NCBI GenBank assembly: GCA_933228895.1 | Contig: OW121847.1 | Coordinates: forward strand, 754,001 to 818,000 | Length of the DNA: 64,000 bases | Direction of reading: 5' to 3' | Source: Platycnemis pennipes | Lineage: Eukaryota; Arthropoda; Insecta; Odonata; Platycnemididae | Translations under genes and position numbers: made by a program | Notes under the pieces: generated by a model | What the model was told of the DNA's origin: nothing | Seen by the model: only the letters and a program-made list of their open reading frames with translations | Databases searched by the model: none | Part shown: positions 11,546 to 23,374 of the stretch, piece after piece | How the letters are laid out: the number at the start of each line of letters is the position of its first letter | Numbering within the stretch: position 1 is the first letter of the stretch

Positions 11546-11555
11546 GATTTTAAAT

Positions 11556-12250
11556 TTTCGCGGCTCAGCGATCGAAGTGCCCCGTGAATGGAATGTAGGT
11601 GCGGTAGATATTGACAAGAAGAGGATGTGTAACTAAGGTCACGTAATTAGATGAAAACGTTCCCGTGCAACTAGAAGCAAAATAAAGATATACGACTCTT
11701 TTCCCCATTACCCCGGTATCGCGGGAAAAAAATACGTAGGATGCCATGCGGGTAGCCTACATTCGCCGGAATCAGGCATTGAACGAGAGCTAGTGTACTG
11801 TGCGAAGTTCGATCCCAATCGCAGTTTAATTTTTTCTTTCAGTCACTTCATCGAAAATGTTATCATATTCAATTTCAAACCATTTCATCTGAATACTCAC
11901 TTTATTAGACTTTACTTTGTTGTTTAAATTAGATTTACAAATGAACCACTCATAAATTAGGGATGGTCGGGTCGGATCCAAAGAACCACGGGTCTTTCAT
12001 TTCATTCGCTACTGAAATCATATCCAGAGACAGTAAAAATTCAGATCCGGATCGGAGATTTTAACATCTCGCGGCCTCCTGATCGATGCGCCCCGCGAAT
12101 GGAATGCACGTATGGTAGATACGGACCACGGATTAATGTATAGGATAGGAATGTCAACAAAGAAATTCGTACCCTTAGTGTACGGTTTCCTTCTTCCGCC
12201 GCAAGTTGTCGCTAGCATCTAGCGATGCCAGCTTTTGAGCGTTGCACTGA
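11556..12250 (-). repeat. Interspersed repeat with GGATCC motifs, two tandem units
   Basis: Matches, in inverted orientation, 51720-52667. Shared blocks include 'GACAAGAAGAGGATGTGTAA', 'AACGAGAGCTAGTGTACTG' followed by a B-box-like 'GAAGTTCGATCCC', and the junction 'AGGGATGGTCGGGTCGGATC' at about 11960. The second unit starts at about 12060 and is partial. The B-box-like motif hints at a tRNA-derived origin, but no convincing A box is present. Confidence 0.7.
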
Positions 12251-12259
12251 AATAATCTA

Positions 12260-13740
12260 ATTTAAAGAGTTGCAGGAATGAAAAGATGGATCCCAAAAAT
12301 TTGACCCCCAAGCTAAGTACACCTTATCTACTCGTACTAATTTTTCAATTTCTATCCACCGCGAAAAAAAATTAATTTTACGTGGCAAGTGGGTGGAAAA
12401 CGTGGGTGACAAGTGCACAAATCTCGCATCTATATTTGCATTTTTGGAACAAAACATTATGGTGGATTTGAAATTATCTCAGCTTCTTTCATCATAAGGC
12501 AGAGAAGCGTTTGAACATCACTAAGTTTGTTTCTTATTCTCTCTAAATTTCATATTGTTACGTATGATTAGGTCATAGGAGGCACGCCAATTTTTTGTTA
12601 CATTTATAGGTGAATAGGGGTTTGCAGAATCCTTAAAAATCAAAGTAAGTTTAACAGAGAGGCAAAGTGTTGTTAACAGGAGATAATACCTACGGAAGGA
12701 CATTTTAGTATTTACATTTAATATCACATCATCAGAATATTCAAGTAAAATAAGCATTTTTAACCAGTAAATTTCAATTATTTACATTCGAACCTTTAAG
12801 GAAAAGTTGACACGCGCTAATTGCAATTTAATTTAAACCCTTTTAACGCCAATTATAAGTGTAGTACTTACCTAATAAAAACATAAGCTTGAGTTTTGTC
12901 TTCAACATGCGTGATAGTGTTATAACATTACTTTGATAAAGAGTATCCTTTTATAACTTTAAGAACCTCATACTTTGAGGCATATTTCCGCTTTACTTTC
13001 ACAGCACTTTAACGAAATTTAAAAAATTTCAAGCATTGAGGCAATATCATATACATTCAGAAGCAATTATTAATAATGCAGTTAATGCAAGAATTATTAA
13101 AAATGCGTAAAAGAATTAACTCATGCTTATAACGTGCATTTTTATCATTTCAAGCTCACTCAACATATTCAGAAAATACCTACGTGATACAGAGAGATAA
13201 GATGAGACAAGGAAATCCATGATTCGGAGAAGATACTGATTTTATTTTATTGTCAAACAAAACATTTTTAAACACATTGAATTTAAAATGCAAATCAAAT
13301 TTTAAATTGCATCATGTTTTATGAAAATGAGAGGATTTTTTGGTAGACTGATTGTTTTAAAATTAAGTCGGCATTTATTCTTTTATACTTAAGTCTCATT
13401 AAAATGAAATAATGTAAAATATGTGTTATCATATCAGTCCCATGTGTTTCTAAGGGAAATGTAAAACACATATTGTCCAAACATAATTCTAATGTTCTGG
13501 AATAGCAATCTGGAAACATTATATTGCTAATAAGGATATGCTCCACTTGCCTCAGCATAATGTAAAGGTTATTATTTTTTATAATAGAACTCCTAGAATT
13601 CAACAATGCTAACATATTGACGTCACTTTTAGATTTTTATGAATCCAAAGAACTGGAACAATCAATGCTGTGTACAAATTTTCTGAATTTCCTACAGAGA
13701 AATCCAACCACATAATATGGGTGGATATCTGGATGATATA
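12260..13740. other. AT-rich stretch, nothing recognised
   Basis: Several minus-strand frames of 60-98 codons exist but none resembles a known family. No terminal repeats seen. Confidence 0.35.
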
Positions 13741-13752
13741 AGGTACCTATGC

Positions 13753-14128
13753 CATATTCCGACACGGGAATAATTCCGACACCCGGGTGCATTGCTAAAA
13801 GTACTGAAATTGGTGGACAGTTGTCATTAAATATGGGACTGGAGTCTATCAACGAGGAGACACAAAAAGTTACCTTGTCTCAGGTATGGTGCTGGTTGTA
13901 TTAGAACAAATTTTGTGTTCTAGTGCGAAAGGCGTGCGTCTGGAGGTGTCATTTTAACCAATTTTCTGTGTTTCATTTTTAGAAAGTGATATATATTTTA
14001 TATCGCTTAGCAGCCTATTGTTGCTGTTTAGTGCAGCATGCATAGTTAGGAGAAATAATGGATACACAGTGAGAATTTCAAGAGTGAGTTAGAAAGATTC
14101 CCTAATTCCGACAGGTGTCGGAATAAGG
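13753..14128. repeat. TTCCGACA repeat ends, possible pogo-type termini
   Basis: 'ATTCCGACAC' and 'ATTCCGACACCC' near 13757-13785 and the perfect palindrome ATTCCGACAGGTGTCGGAAT at about 14105-14124 look like inverted-repeat ends. A pogo-type transposase remnant follows at 14393. Element borders are not resolved. Confidence 0.4.
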
Positions 14129-14392
14129 ACTAGCGGCTCTTAATTTTCGTTTAACTCGCACATAACAGTACCGGAGATCGTTGAATTATGTGCTACTTTT
14201 GTAAACAGCTATTGTGGTTTTTCAGAGCTCTATGATTAGCTGTTTACTTACATAAAAATATTTAATGAGAAAAACGAAAATTCATTGAAATAACTGTTGC
14301 AAGTTATGCACGAATTTTCTTAATTCAGAAAATAATATGATAAAAAAATATTGGTCGTCTGCTCTTTTGGTTTGTGATCAAGAGAAGAAATT

Positions 14393-14659
14393 ATGCCGGA
14401 GAATTTTTTTTTCGGAGAGATAGGGATGCCGGTAACTGGTCGACTGAGAAGGGTCTATGCCTACTGTGAAATCAATGGAATCACACATAATTTCGATGAA
14501 AACGCAGGATTAGCTGGTAGAAAGTTGATGAAGTTATTTTTGAATAGACGCGTGGATGTATCAAAGAGAAGGGCTCAGAGAATGAACCAAGGTAGAACCA
14601 GTATTTTTGAAACACTAAATATATTCCCAATAATCTCATTAACAGTTTTTATTTATTAA
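14393..14659 (+). pseudogene. Pogo-like transposase fragment (CENP-B-type DNA-binding region)
   Basis: An 88-codon frame. The core 'ITHNFDENAGLAGRKLMKLF', 'RRVDVSKRRAQRMNQGRTS' resembles the second helix-turn-helix region of DDE_1/jerky-type transposases (G-x-x-W-...-F...R......S.R.....N..R). The usual Trp is replaced by Leu-Met. Upstream helix and catalytic domain are absent in frame. It may belong with the TTCCGACA ends just upstream. Confidence 0.5.
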
Positions 14660-14696
14660 CTGAGTTTGTTTCGATAATTAAAATACCATATACTTA

Positions 14697-15541
14697 CAGT
14701 ATGAATTGCTGACGAGCATTCAGTTTAAGAAATGGTCATATGAGTAGATGAGAGTGCGAGGATTGTTTTTAATTTAAAAGAAATTCTAAATATTTTCACA
14801 ATGATTTTTCCTCATTTCTTACCCACTTAATATTGAAACTTAACACTTATATTCCGTAAAGATGTTCAATATGTCAACTCTATTCTTACTGAAATCTGCA
14901 TCTTTCAGTTGTAGAATATATATTATTGCTAAATACTATACAAGCGCATTTTTCAAGCTCATCGCGCAATCAAGGAAAATTCTAATATCACCAATCGTTA
15001 ACAGATACAAAAATGCTGATAGCATTAATAAACTATGTTATTAATATTTTATGTTCACATTATTTCCTTCGACGAAATAATAAAAACTGAGAATTTTGGA
15101 ACGTTTTGGAAATGTCATTGACTTCGAAATATAGATGGTGTTGATGACAACTCTTGCTTCCAGCTGCATTTAGCTTCAGGGTGTCACTCTCTCAATAGCA
15201 GTGGTCATGGAAACCTACGCGATGCATCTTCGAGGGACTCCTTCCGAGCAACAATCGAAAAGAAGGCTGCTTATTCGGGAGGCCGCACTCTTTGGAGCCC
15301 ACTAAATTACCACAGGGCACCTTTTATGCCCACTCCAACGCAAAAATCCCTGTCCAGATCATTGAGGGTCTCACCCCAAACCATGACAAGAGTAGGAGGA
15401 GAATCGTGCCTCGCTCTTGCGGGTCTTTTGTGGTCGGGGTATTTAAAGGGACAGAGTTGCACTGTTGTCAAATCTCCTTCAGCTCGGGACTTAGGAAAAA
15501 TCGGCCTCCGAAGTGGTAATTTTTTTATGTGGATGGATGTA
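14697..15541 (-). repeat. 850-bp interspersed repeat, copy 1
   Basis: Co-linear by eye with 28950-29796 over the whole length, from 'TGAATTGC' at the left to 'GGATGGATGTACA' at the right. Its right 90 bp (minus-strand start 'GTACATCCATCCACATAAAA') is a module also found at 27301-27390, 41494-41580 and 53960-54042. On the minus strand, 'TTTAAATACC' follows the module and could be a weak TATA box. No protein is recognised in it. It directly abuts an RTE fragment. Confidence 0.75.
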
Positions 15542-15905
15542 CATCTGGAGCGTGTTTCTTTATGGCAGTCAGGCATGGACAATGAAAGCAGCGGAAAAGA
15601 ACAGGGTGGAAGATTTCAAAATATGGTGCTACAGAAGAATGATGAAGATTATATGGATCGGCCGAGTGAGTAATGAGGACGTTCTCAGAAGTGTGTTCTT
15701 CTAGAGAGAAGTCTTCTTGAAACCCTAAGAAGATGGGATAACTTAATTGGCCACATCGTGAGACATGATGGCCTGATGAAGACAATCGTTGCACGACAAG
15801 TGGATAGGAAGAACGGCAAGGGAAGGCCTCCTATGTGAGATATCTATTGGAACAAGTGAGATGAAGAGAAGAAGAGAAGCATGTACAAACATTATATATT
15901 TTCCC
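15542..15905 (+). mobile_element. RTE-like non-LTR retrotransposon C-terminal fragment
   Basis: The plus strand begins 'WSVFLYGSQAWTMKAAEKN', then 'EDFKIWCYRRMMKIIWIGRV' and 'SNEDVL'. After a frameshift the RTE-type tail ('IGHI.RHD..LKTI..RQVD.K.G.GRP') can still be followed to about 15840. This is the thumb and end of the reverse transcriptase; the palm is absent. A related piece that ends just where this one starts (VKGFVWGVALYD) lies at 28485-28690. It is dead by truncation and stops. Confidence 0.8.
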
Positions 15906-15935
15906 CAGATAAGACGACTTTGAGATAAAAGACTA
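15893..15935 (+). repeat. Fragment of pogo/POGK-type element end
   Basis: 'ATTTTCCCCAGATAAGACGA' resembles the 'CATATTTACCCGATACTAAGACGACC' type ends of the element at 47288. Very short; may be the counterpart of 17378-17550 beyond the mariner. Confidence 0.35.
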
Positions 15936-15994
15936 GGTGTGTAAATTTTCATCAAATTTTTATAAAAAGATTTGAGGTTCTCCCAGCGAATAGC

Positions 15995-16114
15995 TGTGGT
16001 GAAATCTATTCGGGTCTTCCAAGCTGCTCCATTACTGCCAACATTTCGGAGACCAAGTCATCGGCAGTAATGGAACAGCTTACCCGGTGGAAGACCCGAA
16101 CAGACTTCACCACA
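15995..16114. repeat. Long inverted repeat with hammerhead-like loop
   Basis: The arms at 15995-16039 and 16063-16114 pair over about 45 bp, apart from a short 'ACCGGGT' present only in the right arm. The minus-strand loop region reads CCGATGA, a short stem, then CCGAAATG, close to the hammerhead core CUGAUGA...GAAA with one change. Such loops occur in terminal regions of Penelope-like elements. It lies 21 bp left of the mariner. Confidence 0.65.
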
Positions 16115-16135
16115 AATTTTTATAGTTTAGGCATA

Positions 16136-17375
16136 CACAGGGGGTAATGAGTAATTCCAGTAATGAGGGGGTAATTCCAAGAGTAATGCAATTGGAGTTC
16201 CCACACAGCTCCTATTTGTCGGAGTGGGATTGTCCTGATCCGCTGCACGCCGACTGCGTCACGGAAAAAATGGAATCGACGATCAAGCAACGTTATGTGA
16301 TTAAGTTTTGTGCTAAACTGAAAAAATCTCTTGAGGAGACTAACAAAATGATTCGTGGGGCTTACGGGGACACTGCTCTGTCCTACTCACAAGTTTTGAG
16401 ATGGTTAAAGGCCTTTAAGGAGGGCCAGGAAGAGGTTCATGATGAACAATGCTCTGGACAGCCATCATCCAGCAAAACCGACAACAATGTGGCTCGTGTT
16501 CGACAATTGTTGGACTCTGGCCATCGATTGAGAATCAAGATGGTTGCCAATGAACTGAAGTTGTTGTCTACTGCTGTGTTTCACATTGTTACTAAAGATT
16601 TAGCGATGAAGTGTGAAGCCATGAAGAAGTGTGTGCCAAGCTTGTGCCCAAGGTGTTGTCAGACGACCAAAAGACCAACTGAGAGGAAATTTCAAGTGAA
16701 CTTTTGCAACGTGATGAAATTGAAAGTGATTACTTGAACTACGTCATCACTGGTGATGAAACTTGGGTTTTTGAATACGACCCAGAAACAAAATGCCAAA
16801 GCTCTGAGTGGCACACCGACCAGTCCCCCAAGCACAAAAAGGCAACAATGAGAAAATCAAAAGTGAAAACAATGCTCATTGTCTTTTTCGACAGCAAAGG
16901 AGTGGTCCATAAGGAGTTTGTTCCTCAAGGACAGACAGTTAATGCTGTCTACTACGTGGATGTGCTGGAAAGACTCCGAAAAAGGGTCATCAGGATGAGA
17001 AAAGACACATCCACTACTTGGCAACTCCATCACGACAACGAGCCTTGCCACAACTCGCTACGAGTTCCTGGCCAACCACCAGGTGCCAACGCTGCCCCAC
17101 CCCATATAGTCCTGATGTAGTAACCCCCAGCAGACTTCTTTTTGTTCCCTCGGATTAAGGCAGCCCTGAAAGGAATCTGTTTTTCGTCCATAGAAGAAAT
17201 CCAATCAGCCGTGACGAAGACCTTGCGGGAGGTCCCCAAAGACACGTGGCAGAGTCGCTGGAGAAAATGTGTAGAGGCCCAAGGACAGTACTTTGAAGAA
17301 TTTCAAGTGTTCGTGCAAATGTTCCATAAATTACTTTAAAAAATAATAATTGCATTACTTTCGGAACGCACCCTG
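16136..17375 (+). mobile_element. Mariner element, inactive (1240 bp)
   Basis: Right end (reverse complement) CAGGGTGCGTTCCGAAAGTA is a typical mariner inverted repeat; the left end (CACAGGGGGTAATG...) is degraded. Both are flanked by TA. Transposase starts at 16270 (MESTIKQRYVIKFC) with 'YSQVLRWLKAFKEGQ' and 'GQPSSSKTD' in the helix-turn-helix domains. After a frameshift near 16620 the catalytic part at 16737-17120 reads 'ITGDETWVFEYDPETK' (first Asp), 'WQLHHDNEPCHNS' (second Asp). After another shift 'YSPDV' and 'ADFFLFPRIKAALKG' (third Asp, DD34D spacing) follow, ending about 17337. At least two frameshifts make it dead. Length is close to the usual 1.3 kb. Confidence 0.93.
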
Positions 17376-17377
17376 TA

Positions 17378-17550
17378 TATCTACCCTAAAAGATGACCCC
17401 CAAACTATCAGCAGCCTATGAATCCAGATCAAATCAGTGATCATCATACAAATTTCAATTTTACTTTTATTGCCCTATAAGACGACCCCGGATTTTTGGG
17501 GCCTTTGTTAATGATTCAACTATCATTTGACCTGCTGAAATATATGGTAA
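17378..17550 (+). repeat. Pogo/POGK-type MITE fragment
   Basis: 'ATCTACCCTAAAAGATGACC' and, further in, 'GCCCTATAAGACGACCCCGG' match the style of the ends at 47288 (TACCATATTTACCCG...AAGACGACC). It may be the host element in which the mariner landed. Confidence 0.4.
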
Positions 17551-17694
17551 ATATGAATAGATTAGCCGATATAAGAACTCAGTAGAGAGCTGCGTCAAAC
17601 CAATCTAAGGATTGATGATAGTAACTTCCACTTATGAGTCTCTAGTGCGCATCAGATTTCATTGCCGTCATAATGGCCAGAGGCTCAAGAAGGG

Positions 17695-19650
17695 TTTCAC
17701 CTACGAGTAGCCATGTCTGCCACCATCAGAAAGGTGGCTACCCTGAATTTGGGTGTTGGGCATGAAGCAGGTGAAAGGGCCCAAGAAGAACAGCCGACTG
17801 CATTGCTCCCGCAAGTGCATCCCCTTGCGCCGCACATGTGGGATGCACTTGAGATAGTCAGTCAGTGGACACCACCAAGCACGCCCACGATGAGGACAAC
17901 CAGTTTCACAGAGCAGCCCGCGTACATTTGCCGGAGTTCGCACAGCAGGTCTTGATATTTAGTCCTTTATTCTATCTTCTTCGCTGCCATGTTCGTTTCG
18001 GCCGGTTGATCACGAACATGGCATGCGAGAGATTGTCAAGGAGAACAATACCAGGCTTCGTCGCCTCCAATTGCCTGGTGGTGGAGAAGGAATAATTCCA
18101 CCAGATCTTACACTTATCATTTTCTTCGACAGGCTTGATGTCTTCAGGGGCGTAAGGCAGCAGCGGATTCGCATCTATACTGTAATAGTGTTTCAGGAGA
18201 TGCAACACATGAAGAGCCGAGTTGTGCCGGATTATGTATGCGTTCTTCGCAAAAAAGTTGCAGCTGGAGAGCAATGGCCTAAATACTCCAGCTGGCCTTG
18301 GCATGCTCTACATTTCATGCCCCGAAAATGAAGAGACTGTACACATTGGTGTTGATGACACCATCTTGGCATGCAAACACGAATGCCTCGGTTATGAACT
18401 TCAGACCAGCAGAACACAAGAAGGCTAACATAAGCTCCTTCCACAGCCCATGAGTTTCCAAGTTTCGACAGAAACTTCCATGCATGCGCTTGCTCTACTT
18501 TCTTTATTTCGAGCCTTAAAACCTCCGCCTTCAGCAACAAGATTGATGTGTCACATGCTTCTTTGCTGCAAGGAAGGTGCAAGTCCAAACAGAGACTCTC
18601 TGCCACCCTTTTTGCCACCTGAAATAGGAACGCCCACTCCTGTGCCAATAATGATGCCACACTGTGCTGACAGAGTCATGCTCCTTCACAAGCAGCATCA
18701 GGGGGTCCGTGCTGTGGAACACGCAGCTAGCCATATTGAGGACTACTCTGCCATGAAGGCACTCCAGGCTTATCAGCCCTCTACCACCTAGCTTTCTCGG
18801 GAGATACAATCTGGCGACGGAAGACTTTGGATGAAGATTACGATAGATGGTCATCATCTTCCTCATTCCCCTGTCGAGGTTTTGCAGCTCATTGACATTC
18901 AATTTGATACAACTGAAGATGTAGAGCAGTGCCGGAACCAACCACGATGGTGTTGGTTGCAAGACCCTTGTTCTTACCAGACAGGTCAGAGGTCCAGATT
19001 CATCTAAGAGTCCTCCTGTATTTGGTGGTGAGCCTTTCCTTCACTGCTCTTACCTCCTGCAATTGGCACTGGGGCACGCCGAGATATTCACACACTTTGT
19101 CATCGACAAGATGACTAATGGCATTTCCGTCAATGTGCTGCAAGTCTTCCTGGTCTTCCGAAATCTTTCCTTTCACCAGATGGATGGCCGCACACTTGTC
19201 CAATTTGAACTCCATATATCTTCACTGTATCTGCATATAGTATCCAATGCCAAGCTCAGTTCTTTTGCGCTTGAAGCATAAAAGTTTCGGGTCATCCATG
19301 TAGAATAGATGGGTGACCTTGTGCTTCCTTTTTGACAGGACACTGTACATATATGCCATACATCATCTCAACTGAACACAGTGTGAGGAGAGAGAAAAAG
19401 AACAGGAGGAGACTAAGGCTATCACCTTGAAAAACACCACGGTAGTATGTTACTAATCTGTGTAGATCGTTTTCTTGCCAGACGGTAAGACAAAGCACGT
19501 CTTCCACAGCAGTAACAGCCATTCAAAGCATGGCACAACCTCTGAGTGGACTCTTATGTACCTCAGCATGGCTATAATCAGCACATGAGAGGTGGTATCA
19601 AAAGCCTTTTTGTAGTCCACCCAGGTTAGATTACCCTTCTATGGCTGCTA
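17695..19650 (-). mobile_element. R4/Dong-type non-LTR retrotransposon, degenerate
   Basis: Read from 19650 down on the minus strand. 'LTWVDYKKAFDTTSH' and 'VFQGDSLSLLLF' are RT palm motifs. 'FYMDDPKL' is the catalytic box (Y-M-D-D). 'EFKLDKCAAIHLVKGKI' and 'EYLGVPQC' follow, then 'LHPKSSVARLYLPRKLGGRG'. Further on comes the Cys/His motif region ('CRACQ...HLL'), 'RHNSALHVL' and the C-terminal endonuclease-like block 'NDKCKIWWNYSF', 'ATKPGIVLLD'. Order and motifs match R4/Dong elements, which carry a C-terminal restriction-like endonuclease. Several frameshifts and stops are present and the 5' part is missing beyond 19650. A second copy is at 31559-33262. Confidence 0.87.
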
Positions 19651-19812
19651 CAAAATCTGAATTTTTAAATTCCCCGACTTTTCCAGGTGTTTGACAACTT
19701 TTTCCCTTTTCAAAAATTAATAGTATCAGTAAAACACCAAAATTCCTAAGCAGTAATTACACTGAGGGAAGTAGATGTGTTTTTGATACAAGACACTTCC
19801 TTCTTCCATGTA

Positions 19813-21710
19813 CAGTAAAACCTCTCCATAGTGAACCTCTTCATACTGTAAACCTCCATTTCTCGTAATGACTTAGAGGTCCCGCCAAAATCTGCATGCA
19901 ATTATATGGAGAAACCTCTTCTTATTGTACCTCTATATTTCCAAAAAACCTCCACACTTCATACTGAGAATACACCCCCATGACGAGCCAACTACCTCCA
20001 AGGAGTAAAATATTCAGCGTATTTAGCTATTATGTTAGTGAAAATGATAGTAAAACTAACCTCTGGTCTAAATAGAACTTGCAAACCGACATAAACCTCT
20101 CAGATGAACTCTTTCATACCCACATATGAGGTCACCATCTGACGTAACTATTATACCTGAATCCGAAGATGTTATATTATACGGTTCAAATGATTTTTAT
20201 GGGGAATTTAGCCTATTCTAACTTCATTTTATTGTCAGTTCTCCATAAAATCTCAATAATGTTGCGACCGTACCCTTAGAAAATTATATTGCGTTTATTT
20301 CCATAATTGTGCCTAGTGGCAGTTGCTTGTTTTTCCATAGCATCTTTGCCGCGAATTTTAACTCCACCACTCTTAAATCATTAGTCCCCCCATATGCAAC
20401 ATCATTTGTGATTAGAGCCACATTTTTGTAGTTAAGACATCGGTCAGTGAAATAGGCCTCACTTCTGCATTGAAATTACCATTTATATATTTGACGGCCT
20501 TATGCATATTATGATGGGCTTACCTATTTTTAATTCGATAATTTTCTATCAATGTTTAGTTAAATAGTTTTCTATCAATTTTTAAATATTTGACAGTAAA
20601 AATGCACACAAACTTAAATTACAGAAAAGAGGCAGCTGGAAACAAACTAAATTAGCAATTTTCCAAGCCATTGATGAGGGGAAGCGAAAAATAGACGTTG
20701 CTTAGGCTTTTAGAATACCACCATAAATTTTTAGAAACTGAAGAAACAACACATTGAGGGTTATAAATTAAAAAGTCTTGGGCAGTGAAAAGTGAACAGC
20801 TGGATGAGTACATATTTGATTGGTTGATAGAAGGTAGAGCCAGAAATATTCCCATATCTGGATCTATTCTACAGCAAAGGTTAGAGAAGTAGCAGTAAAC
20901 ATGGAATTTGAGAATTTTCAAGAATCAAATGGATGGCTACAAAAGTTTAAAGTGCGGAGTAATCTCAAAACATTGGAGATGTGTGTGGAAGAGCTACTGT
21001 AAGTGATACAGTGGTAGAAGAGTGAAGAAAAATTTTGCAGATGATTTTAGTGGGGTATAAACCATGAGATATTTTAATGCTGGTGAGTCAGGAGTTTTTT
21101 CTAACCTGCTTGCTGACAGAACTCTGCCATTTAGAAGTCAATCCTGCCATGGAGGGGGAAAAAGCAAAGAAAAATTCAGTGCTTTTCTGAATCAATTTTG
21201 ATGCCTCTGATAAATTGGAGCCACTTGTTATTGAGAAATATATCAAGCCTAGAGGCTTTTAAAATGCTCAAAGATGGACATGAGCAACCAGAAAAGAGTC
21301 CTCTTTCTTGATCAGAGTACAGGATATAAAATTGAGGGGATTGTGTTACCATACATCAAAATAGAGTATTTTTCTCCAAATACCACCAGAAAATATAATT
21401 TCAAAAGAATTTGAAAAATAAATAAAGAAACAAATTAAAATATTTTCAGTGAAGAGTTCTTAAGTAAGTTTTAGTTCCCTTGTTTTTATTATTATAAACA
21501 TTAAAACTACCTAAAATCATAACTCATTTATTTAAATATTGTACAAATATAGTAACAAAAGAGACAGCAGCACATTTTATTGCCAAAACGTTCCATAAGG
21601 CTAAGGATATAGGTGTTCATTTTGCTGAAATCTCTTTATAATAAACCTCTATTTATCAAACTGACCTATAACATTGGTCCCTTCCATTTCGATATAAAGA
21701 GGTTTTACTG
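19813..21710 (+). mobile_element. Tigger/pogo element with CAGTAAAACCTC ends (1898 bp)
   Basis: Left end CAGTAAAACCTCTCCATAG and right end (reverse complement CAGTAAAACCTCTTTATATC) are inverted repeats of the classic Tigger type. TA flanks the left side; the right flank is GA, probably mutated. Transposase remnants on the plus strand: 'KLAIFQAIDEGKRKIDVA' (first helix-turn-helix, 20650-20705) and 'EQLDEYIFDWLIEGRARNIP' then 'ISGSILQQ' (CENP-B-type second domain, about 20795-20880). In the catalytic region (from about 21064) the expected N-A-D-E-T-G is 'NAGESG', so the first catalytic Asp has become Gly. Many stops. Non-functional. Confidence 0.9.
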
Positions 21711-22085
21711 GATATCTAAAGTTTCCTCATACCTTGCTCATTGCTTAGGAGTTTTAGAGGAAAATTTAAATGAAGAGGAATTCTTGAAAACTGGTACAAT
21801 TGCTCTTTATTAGGTATTTTAAAATTATAAGAGAACATGGAAATTCCAGAAGGCTTTCCCACAGCTATTAGTCGTTGGGAATGGTCTGAGAGACTTCTGC
21901 AAATATCGCAATACGAGTTTAAGAGAACAAGTAAGAAATGAGAGAAATTTACAAAATAAATAATTTGATACCAGGAAAAGAAACTAAGGCTTTCCTTCTG
22001 GGTAGTGAATCTCAAAATAATACATTCAATGAATGATAAAAAAAGCATAAAAATTTACTTTTTCAACTGTGACTCAATGCAAGAA
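21711..22085. other. Short interval, nothing recognised
   Basis: AT-rich; no motif, no frame of note. Confidence 0.4.
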
Positions 22086-22603
22086 CAGGGTGTCCAACAG
22101 TGGCATTTGATAATTCCCTGAGATTTCCAGGTTTTCCAGACATAAGTTTTATTTTTCCAGAGGATATATAATTTTTTTCTCGTTACGAACGTTGGGTATG
22201 TTTTTTGTGTGAATAAAAATAAGTATTATAGCTAATCTTGCATTTTGGGCAAAACAAACCAAATCTTGCATATTTGGAGGAAAGTAAACAAAAAATCCAA
22301 CATCATACAACACTTTCATTTAGTTCGTGACAAATTAGAGTTCTTCTTAGAGTTCAACATTATTATGCTGGCGCTCGGGAACAAGGTTACATACAACCAG
22401 ACTTCGCTGAATATGAATATCACTGATACCTACAAAATGATCAATAACTTGCACCTTCAGGATCCAGGCATGAAATTCCCTTCTTCACATGGAAGGCCAA
22501 GGGCCATCTTTCAATGAGTTTCCCCACCAATTTCTTTAGGTTAGTAATCCATACATTATCGAAGAGAAGAATATCCTAACATATCTATGTGACTATAATC
22601 TCT

Positions 22604-22975
22604 TTAGGCTATCTTGGTATCATATCCTACATTAAGATCTTTTGTGCGGATCAGATTTACAGCTTTACTCAAGTCAATATCATTCACGATTCCAGATGCG
22701 AAAACCTCCGGATTAACCAATCTAGTCATTACAGTTTTAAACAATTCAGCGATTGCCGAAAATGGAAACCGAGCCATAGGCTTGATGGATTGAAATTCCA
22801 AGAAAAATTGTTCCAGCTCCGCTGCAGCTGTGGTAAAGGAAGCCAGTTTAGAACCCAACATTTTGTCTTGGATGATGAACTTTATTAATCTGAAACTGTG
22901 ACACATAGGCTTACATTTCTTGCACTTCTGATCGCTTTTCTCTTCAACCTGAAAGATCTTGACATAATTTAGCAA
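22604..22975 (-). pseudogene. hAT-like transposase, C-terminal-side segment
   Basis: 123-codon minus-strand frame. 'ELEQFFLEFQSIKPMARFPF' with 'ELFKTVMTRLVNPEVF' and 'KDLNVGYDTK' resembles a segment of uncharacterised hAT-like proteins widespread in arthropods and other invertebrates (L-x-x-F-L-x-x-F-Q-S-x-x-P-M ... L-M-x-R-F-V ... V-D-x-G). No functional residue is assigned. It is in the same orientation as the frame at 26133-26345, whose family position is immediately upstream. Confidence 0.65.
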
Positions 22976-23348
22976 GGGTTGAAGAATAACGAGGGCTCAG
23001 AGAGCGCAATATTTTCATTGTATAAACACCTAACTACAGGCAGTCCCCAAGTTACGTACGTTTCGACTTACCTAAAAATCCGTGCTAACATGAAAAATTT
23101 ATCTAAAGGGATGCCGTAGACTTACGAACGCGAGCACCAAAAAGTAAAATGTTCGTTTTTATACTTGCAGGCGGAGAAAATATCGAATAGCTGTCGAGGA
23201 TTTAAAGAGGTACACAGAAGAAATTGGTCCATTTTTATGATTCATCTACCTACAGTATTTTCATTGCTACTAATTAATTTTTGTTGCAAAGTCGCGTAAA
23301 AAACATCTTATCTTCTATGCAACTGACCAATCTTCGTAACAGTTCATA

Positions 23349-23374
23349 CAGTCGTAGCGATATCGCTACGACTG
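23349..23374. repeat. 26-bp perfect palindrome
   Basis: The sequence is its own reverse complement around a central GATATC, with the half-site CAGTCGTAGC. It lies between the left end of the nested Tigger and its coding remnants. Confidence 0.9.

Noticed and set aside
17713..18791. Plus-strand frames of 60-113 codons
   Set aside because: Antisense shadows of the minus-strand R4/Dong retrotransposon.
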